A program made the position numbers and the translations under genes. Positions 33,061 through 40,802 of a stretch of DNA of 64,000 bases are shown here, in pieces (positions within the stretch are counted from its first letter, which is position 1; every line of letters starts with the position of its first letter). The notes under the pieces were generated by a model. That model had not been told where the DNA came from. It searched no databases and saw only the letters and a program-made list of their open reading frames with translations. Source of the DNA: DATJIG01 sp050260515. GTDB lineage: Bacteria; Pseudomonadota; Alphaproteobacteria; SMXQ01. The stretch covers positions 1-64,000 of the forward strand of contig JBLNCI010000006.1 of NCBI GenBank assembly GCA_050260515.1, written 5' to 3'.

Positions 33061-33208
33061 CGTGTGCCTCCATCGAGTGTGTCGGCGTCCACCCGATGCA
33101 TTGTTGCTCCGCGGAGCCGGGTGAAATCCAGCGGCAACCTCCTGTCATCGCCACGGGAGACCCGGCGCTGGCCGGGGTATTGCGCCGTCGAGCCGCGAGG
33201 CCCGGACC

Positions 33209-33303
33209 GACTTTCCACAGCCCCGGTCGGGACCCTTGCCGTCGTTTCCGGGAATCGGCATGCTTTTGGACGATGATGGCCGCTCTCCGCGAGCGGCCTT
33301 TTT
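33209..33303 (+). promoter_or_regulatory. Composite element A: DnaA-like box, promoter-like hexamers, terminator
   Basis: GACTTTCCACAG (33209-33220), 15 nt, TTGCCG (33236-33241), 17 nt, CATGCT (33259-33264), then the hairpin GGCCGCT/AGCGGCC (33278-33298) with a T-run. It lies 28 bp upstream of the TerS-like gene at 33332. The spacing is identical to copies B-E. Confidence 0.75.
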
Positions 33304-33331
33304 CTTTGCCCCACGACTTGAAGGAGGCCCG

Positions 33332-33709
33332 ATGGCCAGACCTGACGTCTGCACTGACGAGGTGCTGATGCGGCTGTGCGCGCGATACGCGGCGGGACGG
33401 CCGCTGCGCGCCATCTGCAACGACGACGACATGCCGCGATTCGATACGGTGCTCGGGTGGCTGATGACGAGCGATGCGGCGCGGACGGCGTTCGACCGCG
33501 CGCGTCGTCTCGTCACCGAGCTGCTTGTCCAGGAGGCGGTGGCGATCGCCGATTCGGTGGCCGATCCGCGCTCGCTCGCGGGTGTGCGGCTGCGCATCGA
33601 GACGCGCCAGTGGGCGGTGGCGGAGCGCGGACGGATCGGCGCCGTGGTCACCGCGACGAAGACTGTCGCCGACGCGGACGCCCCGCCGAAGGGCACGGTG
33701 TTCCATTGA
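33332..33709 (+). CDS. Short Sf6-type small terminase subunit paralogue
   Basis: A 125-residue protein whose residues 10-105 match the Sf6-like TerS pattern: 'LMRLCARYAAGRPLRAICNDDDMPRFDTVLGWLMTSDAARTAFDRARRLVTELLVQEAVAIADS'. It ends with the 'VRLRIETRQWAVAE' helix that also occurs in the larger TerS at 38160. It lacks that protein's extra C-terminal 45 residues. GAAGGAGG precedes ATG 33332. It lies about 4.5 kb from the TerL gene and has its own element A upstream. It may be an alternative packaging adaptor, a regulator, or a remnant of a second phage. Confidence 0.72.
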   Translation: MARPDVCTDEVLMRLCARYAAGRPLRAICNDDDMPRFDTVLGWLMTSDAARTAFDRARRLVTELLVQEAVAIADSVADPRSLAGVRLRIETRQWAVAERGRIGAVVTATKTVADADAPPKGTVFH

Positions 33710-33763
33710 CGCCGGTCCTGGCCGTCTCCCGATGCGACCGCCGCACCCGGTGAGCGGGCGTCT

Positions 33764-33955
33764 TCATCTGCGGGTGCCGCGCTCTCCGTTCTCGATCGCC
33801 TTCATCTCCGCGAGCGCTGCAGCGTGCTCGCAGGCGGCGACCGCCTGCAGGAAGGTCGCGCGCATCTCGGGGTGGGTGGTCGCGGCGGCCAGCTCGCGGT
33901 AGTGCTCGGCGCGCCGGCGACACTCGCTGGCGACTTCGGACTGAGACTTCGGCAT
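33764..33955 (-). CDS. Small helical-hairpin protein (paralogue 2)
   Basis: A 63-residue protein: 'SECRRRAEHYRELAAATTHPEMRATFLQAVAACEHAAALAEMKAIE'. It belongs to the small two-helix family also seen at 28496, 37461 and 45552. It faces the TerS paralogue, with a 54-bp gap, and lies between composite elements A and B. The Met at 33955 is chosen; an upstream in-frame start at 33985 adds ten unrelated residues. Function unknown. Confidence 0.65.
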   Translation of the reverse strand: MPKSQSEVASECRRRAEHYRELAAATTHPEMRATFLQAVAACEHAAALAEMKAIENGERGTRR

Positions 33956-34078
33956 GCGGGACTCGGTACTCACACAACGGAACAAGACTGCTTTCGGCTA
34001 TACGGCTCGCCGCGTAAACCGGACGTTAAAAAAAGATGCAAGTCGATGCATCGCCGATGGATGCGCCGCGCTTGCACG

Positions 34079-34173
34079 GACTTTCCACAGGCCATACGGG
34101 AACACTTGCCGTCCTTTCCGGAAATCGGCATCATTTTGGGTAATGATGGCCGTTCCTCGCGAGCGGCCTTTTG
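34079..34173 (+). promoter_or_regulatory. Composite element B
   Basis: GACTTTCCACAG (34079-34090), 15 nt, TTGCCG (34106-34111), 17 nt, CATCAT (34129-34134) inside the inverted repeat ATCATT-TTGGGT-AATGAT, then the hairpin GGCCGTT/AGCGGCC (34148-34168) and TTTT. It lies 112 bp before the cupredoxin gene and is the left flank of the copper cassette. A degenerate second hairpin half follows at about 34202-34220. Confidence 0.78.
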
Positions 34174-34284
34174 TCTGCGGGGGCAAACCCGAAAGTCCTC
34201 GGGCCGTTCCTCCGAGCGGGTGACACCGCCCGGCCCGTGCTGGCACACTGAGATCACCCCGGGTTACGAAGCGGCATCGAAACG

Positions 34285-35082
34285 ATGGTCATGCGCATTG
34301 CGGGCGTGCTCTCCGTCTTGATCGTGTTGGCGGCGGCGCTCGCTCCGGCGCTCGCCCACGATGACGACGAGAGCACCGCCTTCGGCGAGCCCGGGCTCGC
34401 CAGCATGGCGACCCGTACGATCGTCGTGAGGATGGGCGACGATATGACGTTTTCACCGTCCGACATCATCGTGCGAGAGGGCGATACGATCCGTTTCATC
34501 GTCCGCAATCCCGGAGCCATCCGCCACGAGATGGTGCTCGGCACGGCGGAGGATCTGCAAGTCCACGCCAAGCTGATGGAGCAGTTCCCCGAGATGCAGC
34601 ACGAGGAGGCCCACGCCATCACGGTGGAGCCGGGCAAGGAGGGCGAGCTCGCGTGGAAGTTCACCGTCCCGGGAGACTTCGAGTTCGCGTGCCTGGTTCC
34701 CGGCCATTTTCAGGCCGGCATGAAAGGCAGGATCACCGTCGAGCCGGCGCCAGGGAGAACCCAGATCGGGCGAGCGGTCGACCTTCCGTCACGCACCGCG
34801 CCGAGCGTCGAACACGGCCAGAGTGAAGGCGATGTTCGCCGCGTCGATCTGGCCAATGGAAAGATCACGATCCGCCACGGTCCCCTCGTCGGCATCAAGG
34901 ACGACGAGGGCAACGACATGCCGGCGATGACGATGGTGTTCGCGGTCAAGGACCGGCCGGCGTTGACCGCGTTGAAGCCAGGCGACCATGTCCGCTTCAC
35001 GGTGGTGCGGGACGCCGGCGGCCTTGCGATCCAGTCGATCGATCGCGCGCCCACGGATCCGCGCAGGTCGGCACCGAACTAG
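34285..35082 (+). CDS. Cupredoxin-CusF fusion, periplasmic copper protein
   Basis: A 265-residue exported protein. After a signal peptide (cleavage near ALA-HDD) comes a plastocyanin/azurin-like cupredoxin domain with type-1 copper ligands His81 (IRHEM), Cys136, His141 and Met146 (C-x4-H-x4-M). Residues 180-255 form a CusF-like beta-barrel: 'GDVRRVDLANGKITIRHGP' with His198, then M-P-A-M-T-M (Met215, Met217). The Trp that caps Cu(I) in CusF is replaced by Met212, with a six-residue insertion before it. It should bind and hand over copper in the periplasm. It is convergent with the CopC-CopD gene. Start 34285 or the second Met at 34291. Confidence 0.88.
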   Translation: MVMRIAGVLSVLIVLAAALAPALAHDDDESTAFGEPGLASMATRTIVVRMGDDMTFSPSDIIVREGDTIRFIVRNPGAIRHEMVLGTAEDLQVHAKLMEQFPEMQHEEAHAITVEPGKEGELAWKFTVPGDFEFACLVPGHFQAGMKGRITVEPAPGRTQIGRAVDLPSRTAPSVEHGQSEGDVRRVDLANGKITIRHGPLVGIKDDEGNDMPAMTMVFAVKDRPALTALKPGDHVRFTVVRDAGGLAIQSIDRAPTDPRRSAPN

Positions 35083-35089
35083 GCGCCTG

Positions 35090-36718
35090 TTACTGCTCGG
35101 CCCCAATCGGGAGCATCAGCGTCGCCGACACCTTGTCGAAGTCCGAGAGCAGCCCTTCGACGCGAATCTCCCAGGTGCCGGGGACGGTCAGCGGCATCTT
35201 CTCGACGCGGTAAGTGCCGTCCGCGCGACGCACGGCCGGGCGGCGGATGGGCTCGACGGCTGCTGCTTTCAGGGTGGCGGACACGCTCACCTCTTGTGGG
35301 GCGAGATGCACGCCTTTCGCTTCGTCGAAGAAGTGGACGACAAGATCATTGGGCCCGGGGGTCGCCGGGTCGGCTTCGAGCAATATCTCGACTCCGTCCT
35401 GCACCGCGTCGACCACTCCGCCGTCGGTTGCTGCCGGATGGTGCGCCGCCTGTAACGCCGCCAGCGACCTCGGGGGAACAGACGATCCGAGCGCTGCCGC
35501 GAGAGCGACCGCGCCCGCCATGACGACGGCTTCCAACGCGATCGACGACCTCAGGCGCTGCGCCGCGCCCGGAGCGCCAGACGCGAAGACCGGCGTCAGC
35601 CATAGCTTGTTACGCACCGCGATCGCCACGACGACGGCGACGAGGGCCAGCTTTGCCGTGAGAATCCAGCCATAGAAACCCATGCGCCAGACGGGCCCGA
35701 GCCAAATTGAAGGGGTCGGGCCGGTTTGCACGACCGCCACCGCAATCCCCGCGGCCAGCAGCAGCCCGACTCCCCATACCGCGAGGCGGGAGAAGCGGGC
35801 GACGATCTGGTGGGCGACGGGCAACGGCTCCCGAGCGACCGCGACGATGAGCAGAGGAAGTGATCCGAACCACGCGGTCGCTGCCGCGGCGTGAATCAAG
35901 AAGGCCGGCAGCGATACGATTGTTGGTGTGGCGAGGGCGGCATGGCTGGTAAGGGCAAGGCCGACCAGCGCACTCGCGAACGATATTGCGACCGCACTGC
36001 TCCGTTGCGACCACACGGCGCCGCTGACGAGGGCGACCGCGATCGCGACGAAGCCCGGGCCCACAGTCGAGCGGAACGCGATCCGCCACGGGGCGGCGGC
36101 CAGGAGCTCAGCGGGCTCGGAGTCGAGCAGTCCGGCGCCGCGGAGGCCGATGGCGGCGAGTGCTGTGATCGCCCCCACGGCCGCCGCCGCGGACGCGATG
36201 CGTTGAGCGGCGGCCGCGGTTCGCGTCGCGTTTACCGGGAGGACGAACAACCGTAACAGGGCGCCGCCGAGGACGAGCGACACCGCGACGAGCGTGATGG
36301 TGCGAGCCATCGGGAACCAGAACTCCCAGTCCGGCGCGTTCGCGCGCGTCGGCGGAACGCGTGCGCCGGCACCGACGGTGAACACGAACGAACCCCCGAC
36401 CGGGTGACTGTCGAGGGAGATGATGCGATAGCTGACGATATACCCCCCGTCGGGAAGACCCTCCGGCAGCTGTCCGACGATACCGGAGTCGATCGTGCTG
36501 AACGGGAGGTCGCGCGGGCCGCCATCCTCGCCGATAAGACGCAGCATGATCGGCGTCACCGGCTCATTGAAGGTGAGCGTCACCTGGTCCGGGGCGCTGG
36601 TGAGAGTCGCGCCGTCCGCCGGGATGCTGCCGAGTAGCACTGCGTGTGCCTGCGCGGACGCGCTGATGGTCGCCATCAGGGCGACAGTCATCAGGATGTC
36701 CCGAAGGCGACCGGTCAT
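35090..36718 (-). CDS. CopC-CopD fusion protein with C-terminal YtkA-like domain
   Basis: A 542-residue copper-handling membrane protein. A signal peptide ends at AQA, exposing His25 as the mature N-terminus, as needed for the CopC histidine brace. The CopC domain ('LLGSIPADGATLTSAPDQVTLTFNEPV', 'DSHPVGGSFVFTVG') spans about 25-118. CopD follows with about eight membrane helices (about 135-415). The last 110 residues form a periplasmic beta domain resembling YtkA ('PNDLVVHFFDEAKGV', 'YRVEKMPLTVPGTWEIRVEG'). It would take up or move copper across the inner membrane. It lies 22 bp downstream of the YcnI-like gene in one operon. Confidence 0.9.
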   Translation of the reverse strand: MTGRLRDILMTVALMATISASAQAHAVLLGSIPADGATLTSAPDQVTLTFNEPVTPIMLRLIGEDGGPRDLPFSTIDSGIVGQLPEGLPDGGYIVSYRIISLDSHPVGGSFVFTVGAGARVPPTRANAPDWEFWFPMARTITLVAVSLVLGGALLRLFVLPVNATRTAAAAQRIASAAAAVGAITALAAIGLRGAGLLDSEPAELLAAAPWRIAFRSTVGPGFVAIAVALVSGAVWSQRSSAVAISFASALVGLALTSHAALATPTIVSLPAFLIHAAAATAWFGSLPLLIVAVAREPLPVAHQIVARFSRLAVWGVGLLLAAGIAVAVVQTGPTPSIWLGPVWRMGFYGWILTAKLALVAVVVAIAVRNKLWLTPVFASGAPGAAQRLRSSIALEAVVMAGAVALAAALGSSVPPRSLAALQAAHHPAATDGGVVDAVQDGVEILLEADPATPGPNDLVVHFFDEAKGVHLAPQEVSVSATLKAAAVEPIRRPAVRRADGTYRVEKMPLTVPGTWEIRVEGLLSDFDKVSATLMLPIGAEQ

Positions 36719-36740
36719 CGTGACCCTCGGTAAAGGAGAA

Positions 36741-37268
36741 TCACCGCTGCGGTTTCGGCTGCAGGATCAATTCCGGCGCCGGGTGCTCGTAGTCGTTACG
36801 GTTTTCCCCCGGCTTGGGGATCTCGATCCAGCGTTCCACACCGTGTTCGCATTCCTGGATCGCCGGGAAGTAGAGCGTGCGGCCCGGAGTGTCCGGTAGC
36901 TGCGCGCGGAAAACAAACTCGTCGTAATAGTCGTCGGGAAGCTTGCCGCCGCTCCACGCCAGCTCGCGGACGACCTCTGTAATCTGCCGGCCGTGCTCCA
37001 GCGTCATGGGGTTCGCGAGCTTTTCCGTGACGGAGGAGATCGTCCAACCGGGTTTCGGCTGCGGCTTCACGTTCAGCACACCGTCCGGAATCCGCACGCG
37101 GAGCCGGACCATCGGTGAGCCGGCGCATCCGTGCGGGACGCGTAGCACCGCCTTGTACGTCGCGCCGGCTTCGGCGGTCTGCCGTTCCAGGGTGATGTGG
37201 GCCTCGGCCGCGCTGCTCAGCGCGATTGCGACCGCAGCGCAAGCGGCCGCACACATGCTCCGGACCAT
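36741..37268 (-). CDS. YcnI/DUF1775-like periplasmic copper-binding protein
   Basis: A 175-residue protein with a signal peptide ending AEA, which leaves His as the mature first residue (HITLERQTAEAGATYKAVLRVPHGC). This is the mono-histidine Cu(II) site described for YcnI. The segments 'VRIPDGVLNVKPQPKPGW' and 'LPDDYYDEFVFRAQLPD' are typical of DUF1775. The family usually neighbours CopC/CopD genes, as here (22 bp before the fusion gene, same strand). The Met at 37268 is chosen because the longer frame has no signal peptide at its start. The promoter should lie in the gap before element C. Confidence 0.9.
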   Translation of the reverse strand: MVRSMCAAACAAVAIALSSAAEAHITLERQTAEAGATYKAVLRVPHGCAGSPMVRLRVRIPDGVLNVKPQPKPGWTISSVTEKLANPMTLEHGRQITEVVRELAWSGGKLPDDYYDEFVFRAQLPDTPGRTLYFPAIQECEHGVERWIEIPKPGENRNDYEHPAPELILQPKPQR

Positions 37269-37364
37269 CGTCACTCTCCGTCTCGCTCCGATCGTACAGC
37301 CCGGCCGCTGATGAACCGGGCGCATCCGCCGCCGACATTAGGACGGGATGCGATCCGTGCAAGC

Positions 37365-37461
37365 GGTTTGTCCACAGGTCGCACGCGAAGGCTTGCCGTC
37401 CTTTCCGGAAATCGGCATCATTTCGGGTAATGATGGCCGCTCCCTCGCGAGCGGCCTTTTT
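37365..37461 (+). promoter_or_regulatory. Composite element C
   Basis: Variant box with TTGTCCACA at 37368-37376, ending at G37377. Then 15 nt, TTGCCG (37393-37398), 17 nt, CATCAT (37416-37421) in an ATCATT/AATGAT repeat, hairpin GGCCGCT/AGCGGCC (37435-37456) and TTTTT. It is the right flank of the copper cassette, and its T-run touches the stop codon of the convergent small gene at 37461. Confidence 0.77.
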
Positions 37462-37637
37462 CATTTGGCATCCGGAGCGGGCGCCTGACGCTCCGCCACC
37501 TCGGCGGCGTTCTCGTACGCGTCGACGAGGCGCAGGAGCGTTTCGCGCATCTGGATATCGGAGGTGGATTGCGCGAGCCAGCGGACGTTGCTGGCCCGCT
37601 CACGGCAGTCGCGCACGAGATCGGCGTGAACCCACAT
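37461..37637 (-). CDS. Small helical-hairpin protein (paralogue 3)
   Basis: A 58-residue two-helix protein: 'VHADLVRDCRERASNVRWLAQSTSDIQMRETLLRLVDAYENAAEVAE'. It has the same pattern as 33764 and 45552, and its first ten residues are close to a decayed copy at 37871. Its TGA lies in the T-run of element C. The Met at 37637 is chosen because the longer frame upstream runs through element D and is not credible. Function unknown. Confidence 0.62.
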   Translation of the reverse strand: MWVHADLVRDCRERASNVRWLAQSTSDIQMRETLLRLVDAYENAAEVAERQAPAPDAK

Positions 37638-37775
37638 GGGACACTCTACTGTCTCAACTGTCTCAGATCGCGCCGGCCTCGAACGAGAAACCTGCGCGTC
37701 CAATACGACACCAGAAAACGGTGACGGGTCGATGACACCGCGGAGCGTGCTGCGCAGCGCTGACGTTCCGCTGCC

Positions 37776-37871
37776 GACTTTCCACAGGGCACACGGGAAC
37801 ACTTGCCGTCGTTTCCGGAAATCGGCATCATTTTGAGTAATGATGGCCGTTCCTCGCGAGCGGCCTTTTTT
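37776..37871 (+). promoter_or_regulatory. Composite element D
   Basis: GACTTTCCACAG (37776-37787), 15 nt, TTGCCG (37803-37808), 17 nt, CATCAT (37826-37831), hairpin GGCCGTT/AGCGGCC (37845-37865) and a six-T run. It is nearly identical to copy B. It lies about 290 bp upstream of TerS, in a 522-bp gap that otherwise holds a decayed small gene and the TerS leader hairpins. Confidence 0.78.
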
Positions 37872-37954
37872 CTTTCGTATCGCCTTCGGACGCTCTCGCG
37901 AACGCGCATGGCGCGCTCGCGTCGTTCGCGCGCCAGATCGGCGTGAAATGACAT
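37871..37954 (-). pseudogene. Decayed copy of the small helical-hairpin gene
   Basis: From the ATG at 37954 the frame reads 'SFHADLARERRERAMRVRESVRRRYERK', matching the start of the protein at 37461 (VHADLVRDCRERA). It then runs without a stop into element D's terminator, and the second helix is missing. I read it as a truncated paralogue. It could still be translated as a longer chimera. Confidence 0.5.
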
Positions 37955-38077
37955 ACGCATCTCAGTAGCGCAGATCGTGGTCCGCTCGTCGCGGGCTTTG
38001 AAAACGGGGCTCGACGTTCGATGCCGATGTGAGGCAGCCGCCTGATGTCGGCACTTTTTCTCCATGCACCCGACCCG

Positions 38078-38150
38078 CGGCATGGCGTCTTGCACGCCAT
38101 GCCGTCTTTCAAACACCGGAGCCGCCGAAAGGCGGCTTTCTTCTTTCCTG
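38078..38150 (+). promoter_or_regulatory. Tandem hairpin leader of the TerS gene
   Basis: A perfect 11-bp inverted repeat (CGGCATGGCGT, loop CTTGC, ACGCCATGCCG; 38078-38104), then an intrinsic terminator AGCCGCC-GAAA-GGCGGCT plus TTCTTCTTT (38120-38146), only 10 nt before the TerS ribosome site (GGAGGG). Transcripts entering from upstream would have to read through it, so it looks like an attenuator. Confidence 0.72.
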
Positions 38151-38159
38151 GAGGGCTCA

Positions 38160-38659
38160 TGAAACTCTCGCGCAGGCCCGCCCGCTGGCTCGCCGTGCAT
38201 CGCCCGCGGAAGTGCAACAAGCTGGCGACGCGCCGTGTGTGTGCGCTGATCCGCCAGGGCTTCGGACTCCGCGAGATCGCGCGACGGCCCGGAATGCCGA
38301 CGCTCGACACGCTGACGCGCTGGATCACGGAGGAGGACGCGTTTCGCGTCGAGTACGACCGCGCGCGCCAGACCCAGACCGAAGTCTATGCCGACGACGT
38401 CGTGGCGCTCGCCGACGCTGTCGCTGACGGAGACCTCGCCGGCGTCAAGCTGCGGGTCGACGTGCGGAAGTGGCACGTCGTGCTCACCCGGGGCGCCGCG
38501 CGCCCCGGCGGCGACAAGGGGCTGGTGGACGAAGAGGTGTTACGGCGGTTCGCGGCCGCAACGGAGCGGCTGGCACGATTCGAGGCCGACGAGCTCGGCG
38601 TTGGGCCGAAGGAAAATGCGCCGCAATCCGGCGATACCATGCACGAGGACGACCGATGA
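38160..38659 (+). CDS. Small terminase subunit (Sf6 type)
   Basis: A 166-residue DNA-recognition subunit for genome packaging. The HTH-like N-terminal region is 'RRVCALIRQGFGLREIARRPGMPTLDTLTRWITEEDAFRVEYDRARQTQTEVYADDVVALADAV'. It is followed by 'VKLRVDVRKWHVVLTRG', the central helical part that forms the ring in Sf6 gp1. The charged C-terminus should contact TerL. ATG at 38160 with TGGAGGGC upstream. The stop overlaps the TerL start (ATGA). A shorter paralogue lies at 33332. Confidence 0.85.
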
Positions 38660-40089
38660 GGTGGGCGACACGGGATCTCGCCACGGTCACCGCGCTGGGC
38701 GGGTGCGCAAGCGATCCGCTCCGGTTCGTGCTGACCGCGTTTGCGTGGGGTGAGGGCGAGCTTGCGGACCACGCCGGCCCGGACAAGTGGCAGACCGAGG
38801 TGCTGCGCGCCATCGGCGACCACCTCAGGCTCGAGAAACCGTCCCGGCCCTTGCGCGTTGCCGTCGCGTCTGGCCACGGCGTCGGCAAGTCGGCGCTCGT
38901 CGCGTGGCTCATTTTGTGGGCGATGACCACCCGGCCTCACCTCGCCGCGGTTGTCACGGCCAACACCCAGCGGCAGCTCGAAACGAAGACGTGGCGGGAG
39001 CTCGCGCTCTGGCACAAGCGGCTGGTGAACCGTCACTGGTTCGCCTGGTCGCAGTCGAAGCTGGTCATGGTCAATCATCCGGACACCTGGTTCGCCGCCG
39101 CGGTGCCGTGGTCGCGGGAGCGGCCGGAGGCTTTCGCCGGGCTGCACGGGCGACACGTGATGGTGATCTACGACGAGGCGTCCGCGATCCCGAACGAGAT
39201 CTGGGACGTGTCGGAAGGCGCGATGACGACCCCGGGCGCGATGTGGTTCGCCTTCGGCAATCCCACGCGCAACACCGGGCGGTTCCGCGACTGCTTCATG
39301 AAGTCGCGTACCTGGACGCGATTCAAGGTCGACGCGCGGACGTCGCGGCTCGTGAACCAGGCGCAGGTGCAGGCATGGATTGCCGAGCATGGCGTCGACT
39401 CCGACTTCGTGCGCATCCGCGTGACCGGTCGCTTTCCGAGCCAGAGCAACTGGCAGTTCATCTCGCGGGAGCTGACGGATCGCGCGCGCGCATCGCCCGG
39501 CGTCCCCTTCGGTCCGCTCGTCATGGGCATCGACGTGGCGCGGTTCGGCGACGATCAGACGGTGTTCCTGCTGCGGCAGGGCGAGGCGATCAAGAGGATC
39601 GAGCGGATACGCGGCGCCGACACGATGCGGGTGGCCGGCCGCGCGGCCGAGGCCATCGACCGATCGCGGCCGGCCGCGGTGTTCATCGATGGCGTCGGTG
39701 TGGGCGGCGGAGTGGTCGATCGGCTGAAGCAGCTCGGGTTCCCCGTCATCGAGGTGAACGGCGGAAGCCGGGCGACGGACGATCGCCGCTATGCCAACCG
39801 CCGCGCCGAGATGTGGGCGCGCGTCCGCGAGTGGCTGCAGGCCGGCGGCTGCCTGCCGCGGGAGGATGCGGCCCTGGCGGATGAGCTGTGCGCCCCCGAA
39901 TACGGCTACGACGCCAGCAATCGCATCATCCTCGAGAAGAAGGACGACATGAAGAAACGCGGGCTCGCGTCCCCCGACGCGGCCGACGCGCTGGCGCTCA
40001 CCTTCGCCGATCCGGTGTGGGTGCCGGCCGACGACGAGCCGCCGCCGCGCATCGAGACCGTCGCCGACTACGACCCGCTGAAATGGTGA
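38656..40089 (+). CDS. Large terminase subunit (packaging ATPase/nuclease)
   Basis: A 477-residue TerL. Walker A is GHGVGKS (residues 73-79), and Walker B with the catalytic Glu is VMVIYDEAS (about 168-176). The coupling motif region 'AFGNPTRNTGRF' follows near 199-210. The RNase H-like nuclease opens with 'VMGIDVARFGDDQT' (Asp293) and has a later Asp in 'AAVFIDGVGVGGGVVDRL' and one in 'DAADALALTF'. All key residues appear intact, so packaging function is plausible. It is coupled to TerS by an ATGA overlap. Confidence 0.95.
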   Translation: MRWATRDLATVTALGGCASDPLRFVLTAFAWGEGELADHAGPDKWQTEVLRAIGDHLRLEKPSRPLRVAVASGHGVGKSALVAWLILWAMTTRPHLAAVVTANTQRQLETKTWRELALWHKRLVNRHWFAWSQSKLVMVNHPDTWFAAAVPWSRERPEAFAGLHGRHVMVIYDEASAIPNEIWDVSEGAMTTPGAMWFAFGNPTRNTGRFRDCFMKSRTWTRFKVDARTSRLVNQAQVQAWIAEHGVDSDFVRIRVTGRFPSQSNWQFISRELTDRARASPGVPFGPLVMGIDVARFGDDQTVFLLRQGEAIKRIERIRGADTMRVAGRAAEAIDRSRPAAVFIDGVGVGGGVVDRLKQLGFPVIEVNGGSRATDDRRYANRRAEMWARVREWLQAGGCLPREDAALADELCAPEYGYDASNRIILEKKDDMKKRGLASPDAADALALTFADPVWVPADDEPPPRIETVADYDPLKW

Positions 40090-40096
40090 CTTCGAA

Positions 40097-40633
40097 ATGG
40101 TGACGTCGCTGCGCCCCCTCGACCGCGACGCCGTCGCGTTCGTGGCTGCGCACATGCGCGCCTGCGACCGCGAGGAGATCTTCGCCACACGCTGGGACGA
40201 CGATGCCAGCGCCATCGCCGACGAGACGGTAGCCTGCGCCCGCTTCGGCGTGGTCGCGTGGGCGTCGGGCGCGCCGGTCGCCGTCGTCTGCGCCATGCCG
40301 CTGTGGCCCGGCGTGTGGACGGTCGCGATGTACGCCACCGACGCCTGGCTGATGGTCGCGGGTGCGGTGACGCGCTGGATCCGCCGCGAGCTGATGCCGA
40401 ATGTCGCGGCCACGGGCGCGCATCGGGTCGAGTGCCGCTCGCTGGCGTCGCACGGGACGGCGCACCGCTGGCTGGAACGGCTCGGCGGGCGCCGCGAGGC
40501 GACGCTCACCGACTACGGCCGCAACCGCGAATGCTTCTACGTCTACGCGTGGACCTTGACCGACCTGACAGGAGATCACGATGTGCTTCGACAGCCCCTC
40601 GCCACCGCCGCCGCCACCGCCGCCGGGTCCTGA
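40097..40633 (+). CDS. Phage Gp13-like (acetyltransferase-fold) protein
   Basis: A 178-residue protein resembling the Gp13/DUF2833 proteins of T7-like phages: 'SLRPLDRDAVAFVAAHMRACDREEIFA', 'VVAWASGAPVAVVCAMPLWPGVWTVAMYATDAWLMV', 'LASHGTAHRWLERLGG'. The fold is GNAT-like but no acetyl-CoA loop is evident. In T7 the homologue is involved in virion morphogenesis. It follows TerL by 7 bp. Its last 53 bp overlap the next small gene, so the end may be somewhat shorter in function. Confidence 0.75.
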   Translation: MVTSLRPLDRDAVAFVAAHMRACDREEIFATRWDDDASAIADETVACARFGVVAWASGAPVAVVCAMPLWPGVWTVAMYATDAWLMVAGAVTRWIRRELMPNVAATGAHRVECRSLASHGTAHRWLERLGGRREATLTDYGRNRECFYVYAWTLTDLTGDHDVLRQPLATAAATAAGS

Positions 40634-40775
40634 CAACGCCTCGGTGGAAGCCGCGGCGCTTGCCGAGCGCGACCGCCTGCGGCGGGCCAGGGGCCGCGCC
40701 GCGACCATCCTGACCGGCGGCCTCGGCGACACGTCGCCGGCCATGGCCGCGGTCAAGCGCCTGCTGGGCCAGTGA
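40581..40775 (+). CDS. Small Pro-rich phage protein near the portal
   Basis: A 64-residue protein beginning MCFDSPSP and a run of prolines, then 'ASVEAAALAERDRLRRARGRAATILTGGLGD', ending LLGQ. Small proteins with this same plan (Cys at position 2, poly-Pro, 'AER+RL+...ILTGG', LLG end) are regular neighbours of the portal gene in BPP-1/T7-like prophages. AGGAGAT precedes ATG 40581. The Cys2 might be exposed or lipid-modified, but no lipobox is present. Role unknown, probably virion assembly. Confidence 0.72.
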   Translation: MCFDSPSPPPPPPPPGPDNASVEAAALAERDRLRRARGRAATILTGGLGDTSPAMAAVKRLLGQ

Positions 40776-40802
40776 CGCGTCGATCTTTTCCACCCTTGAG
40801 CT

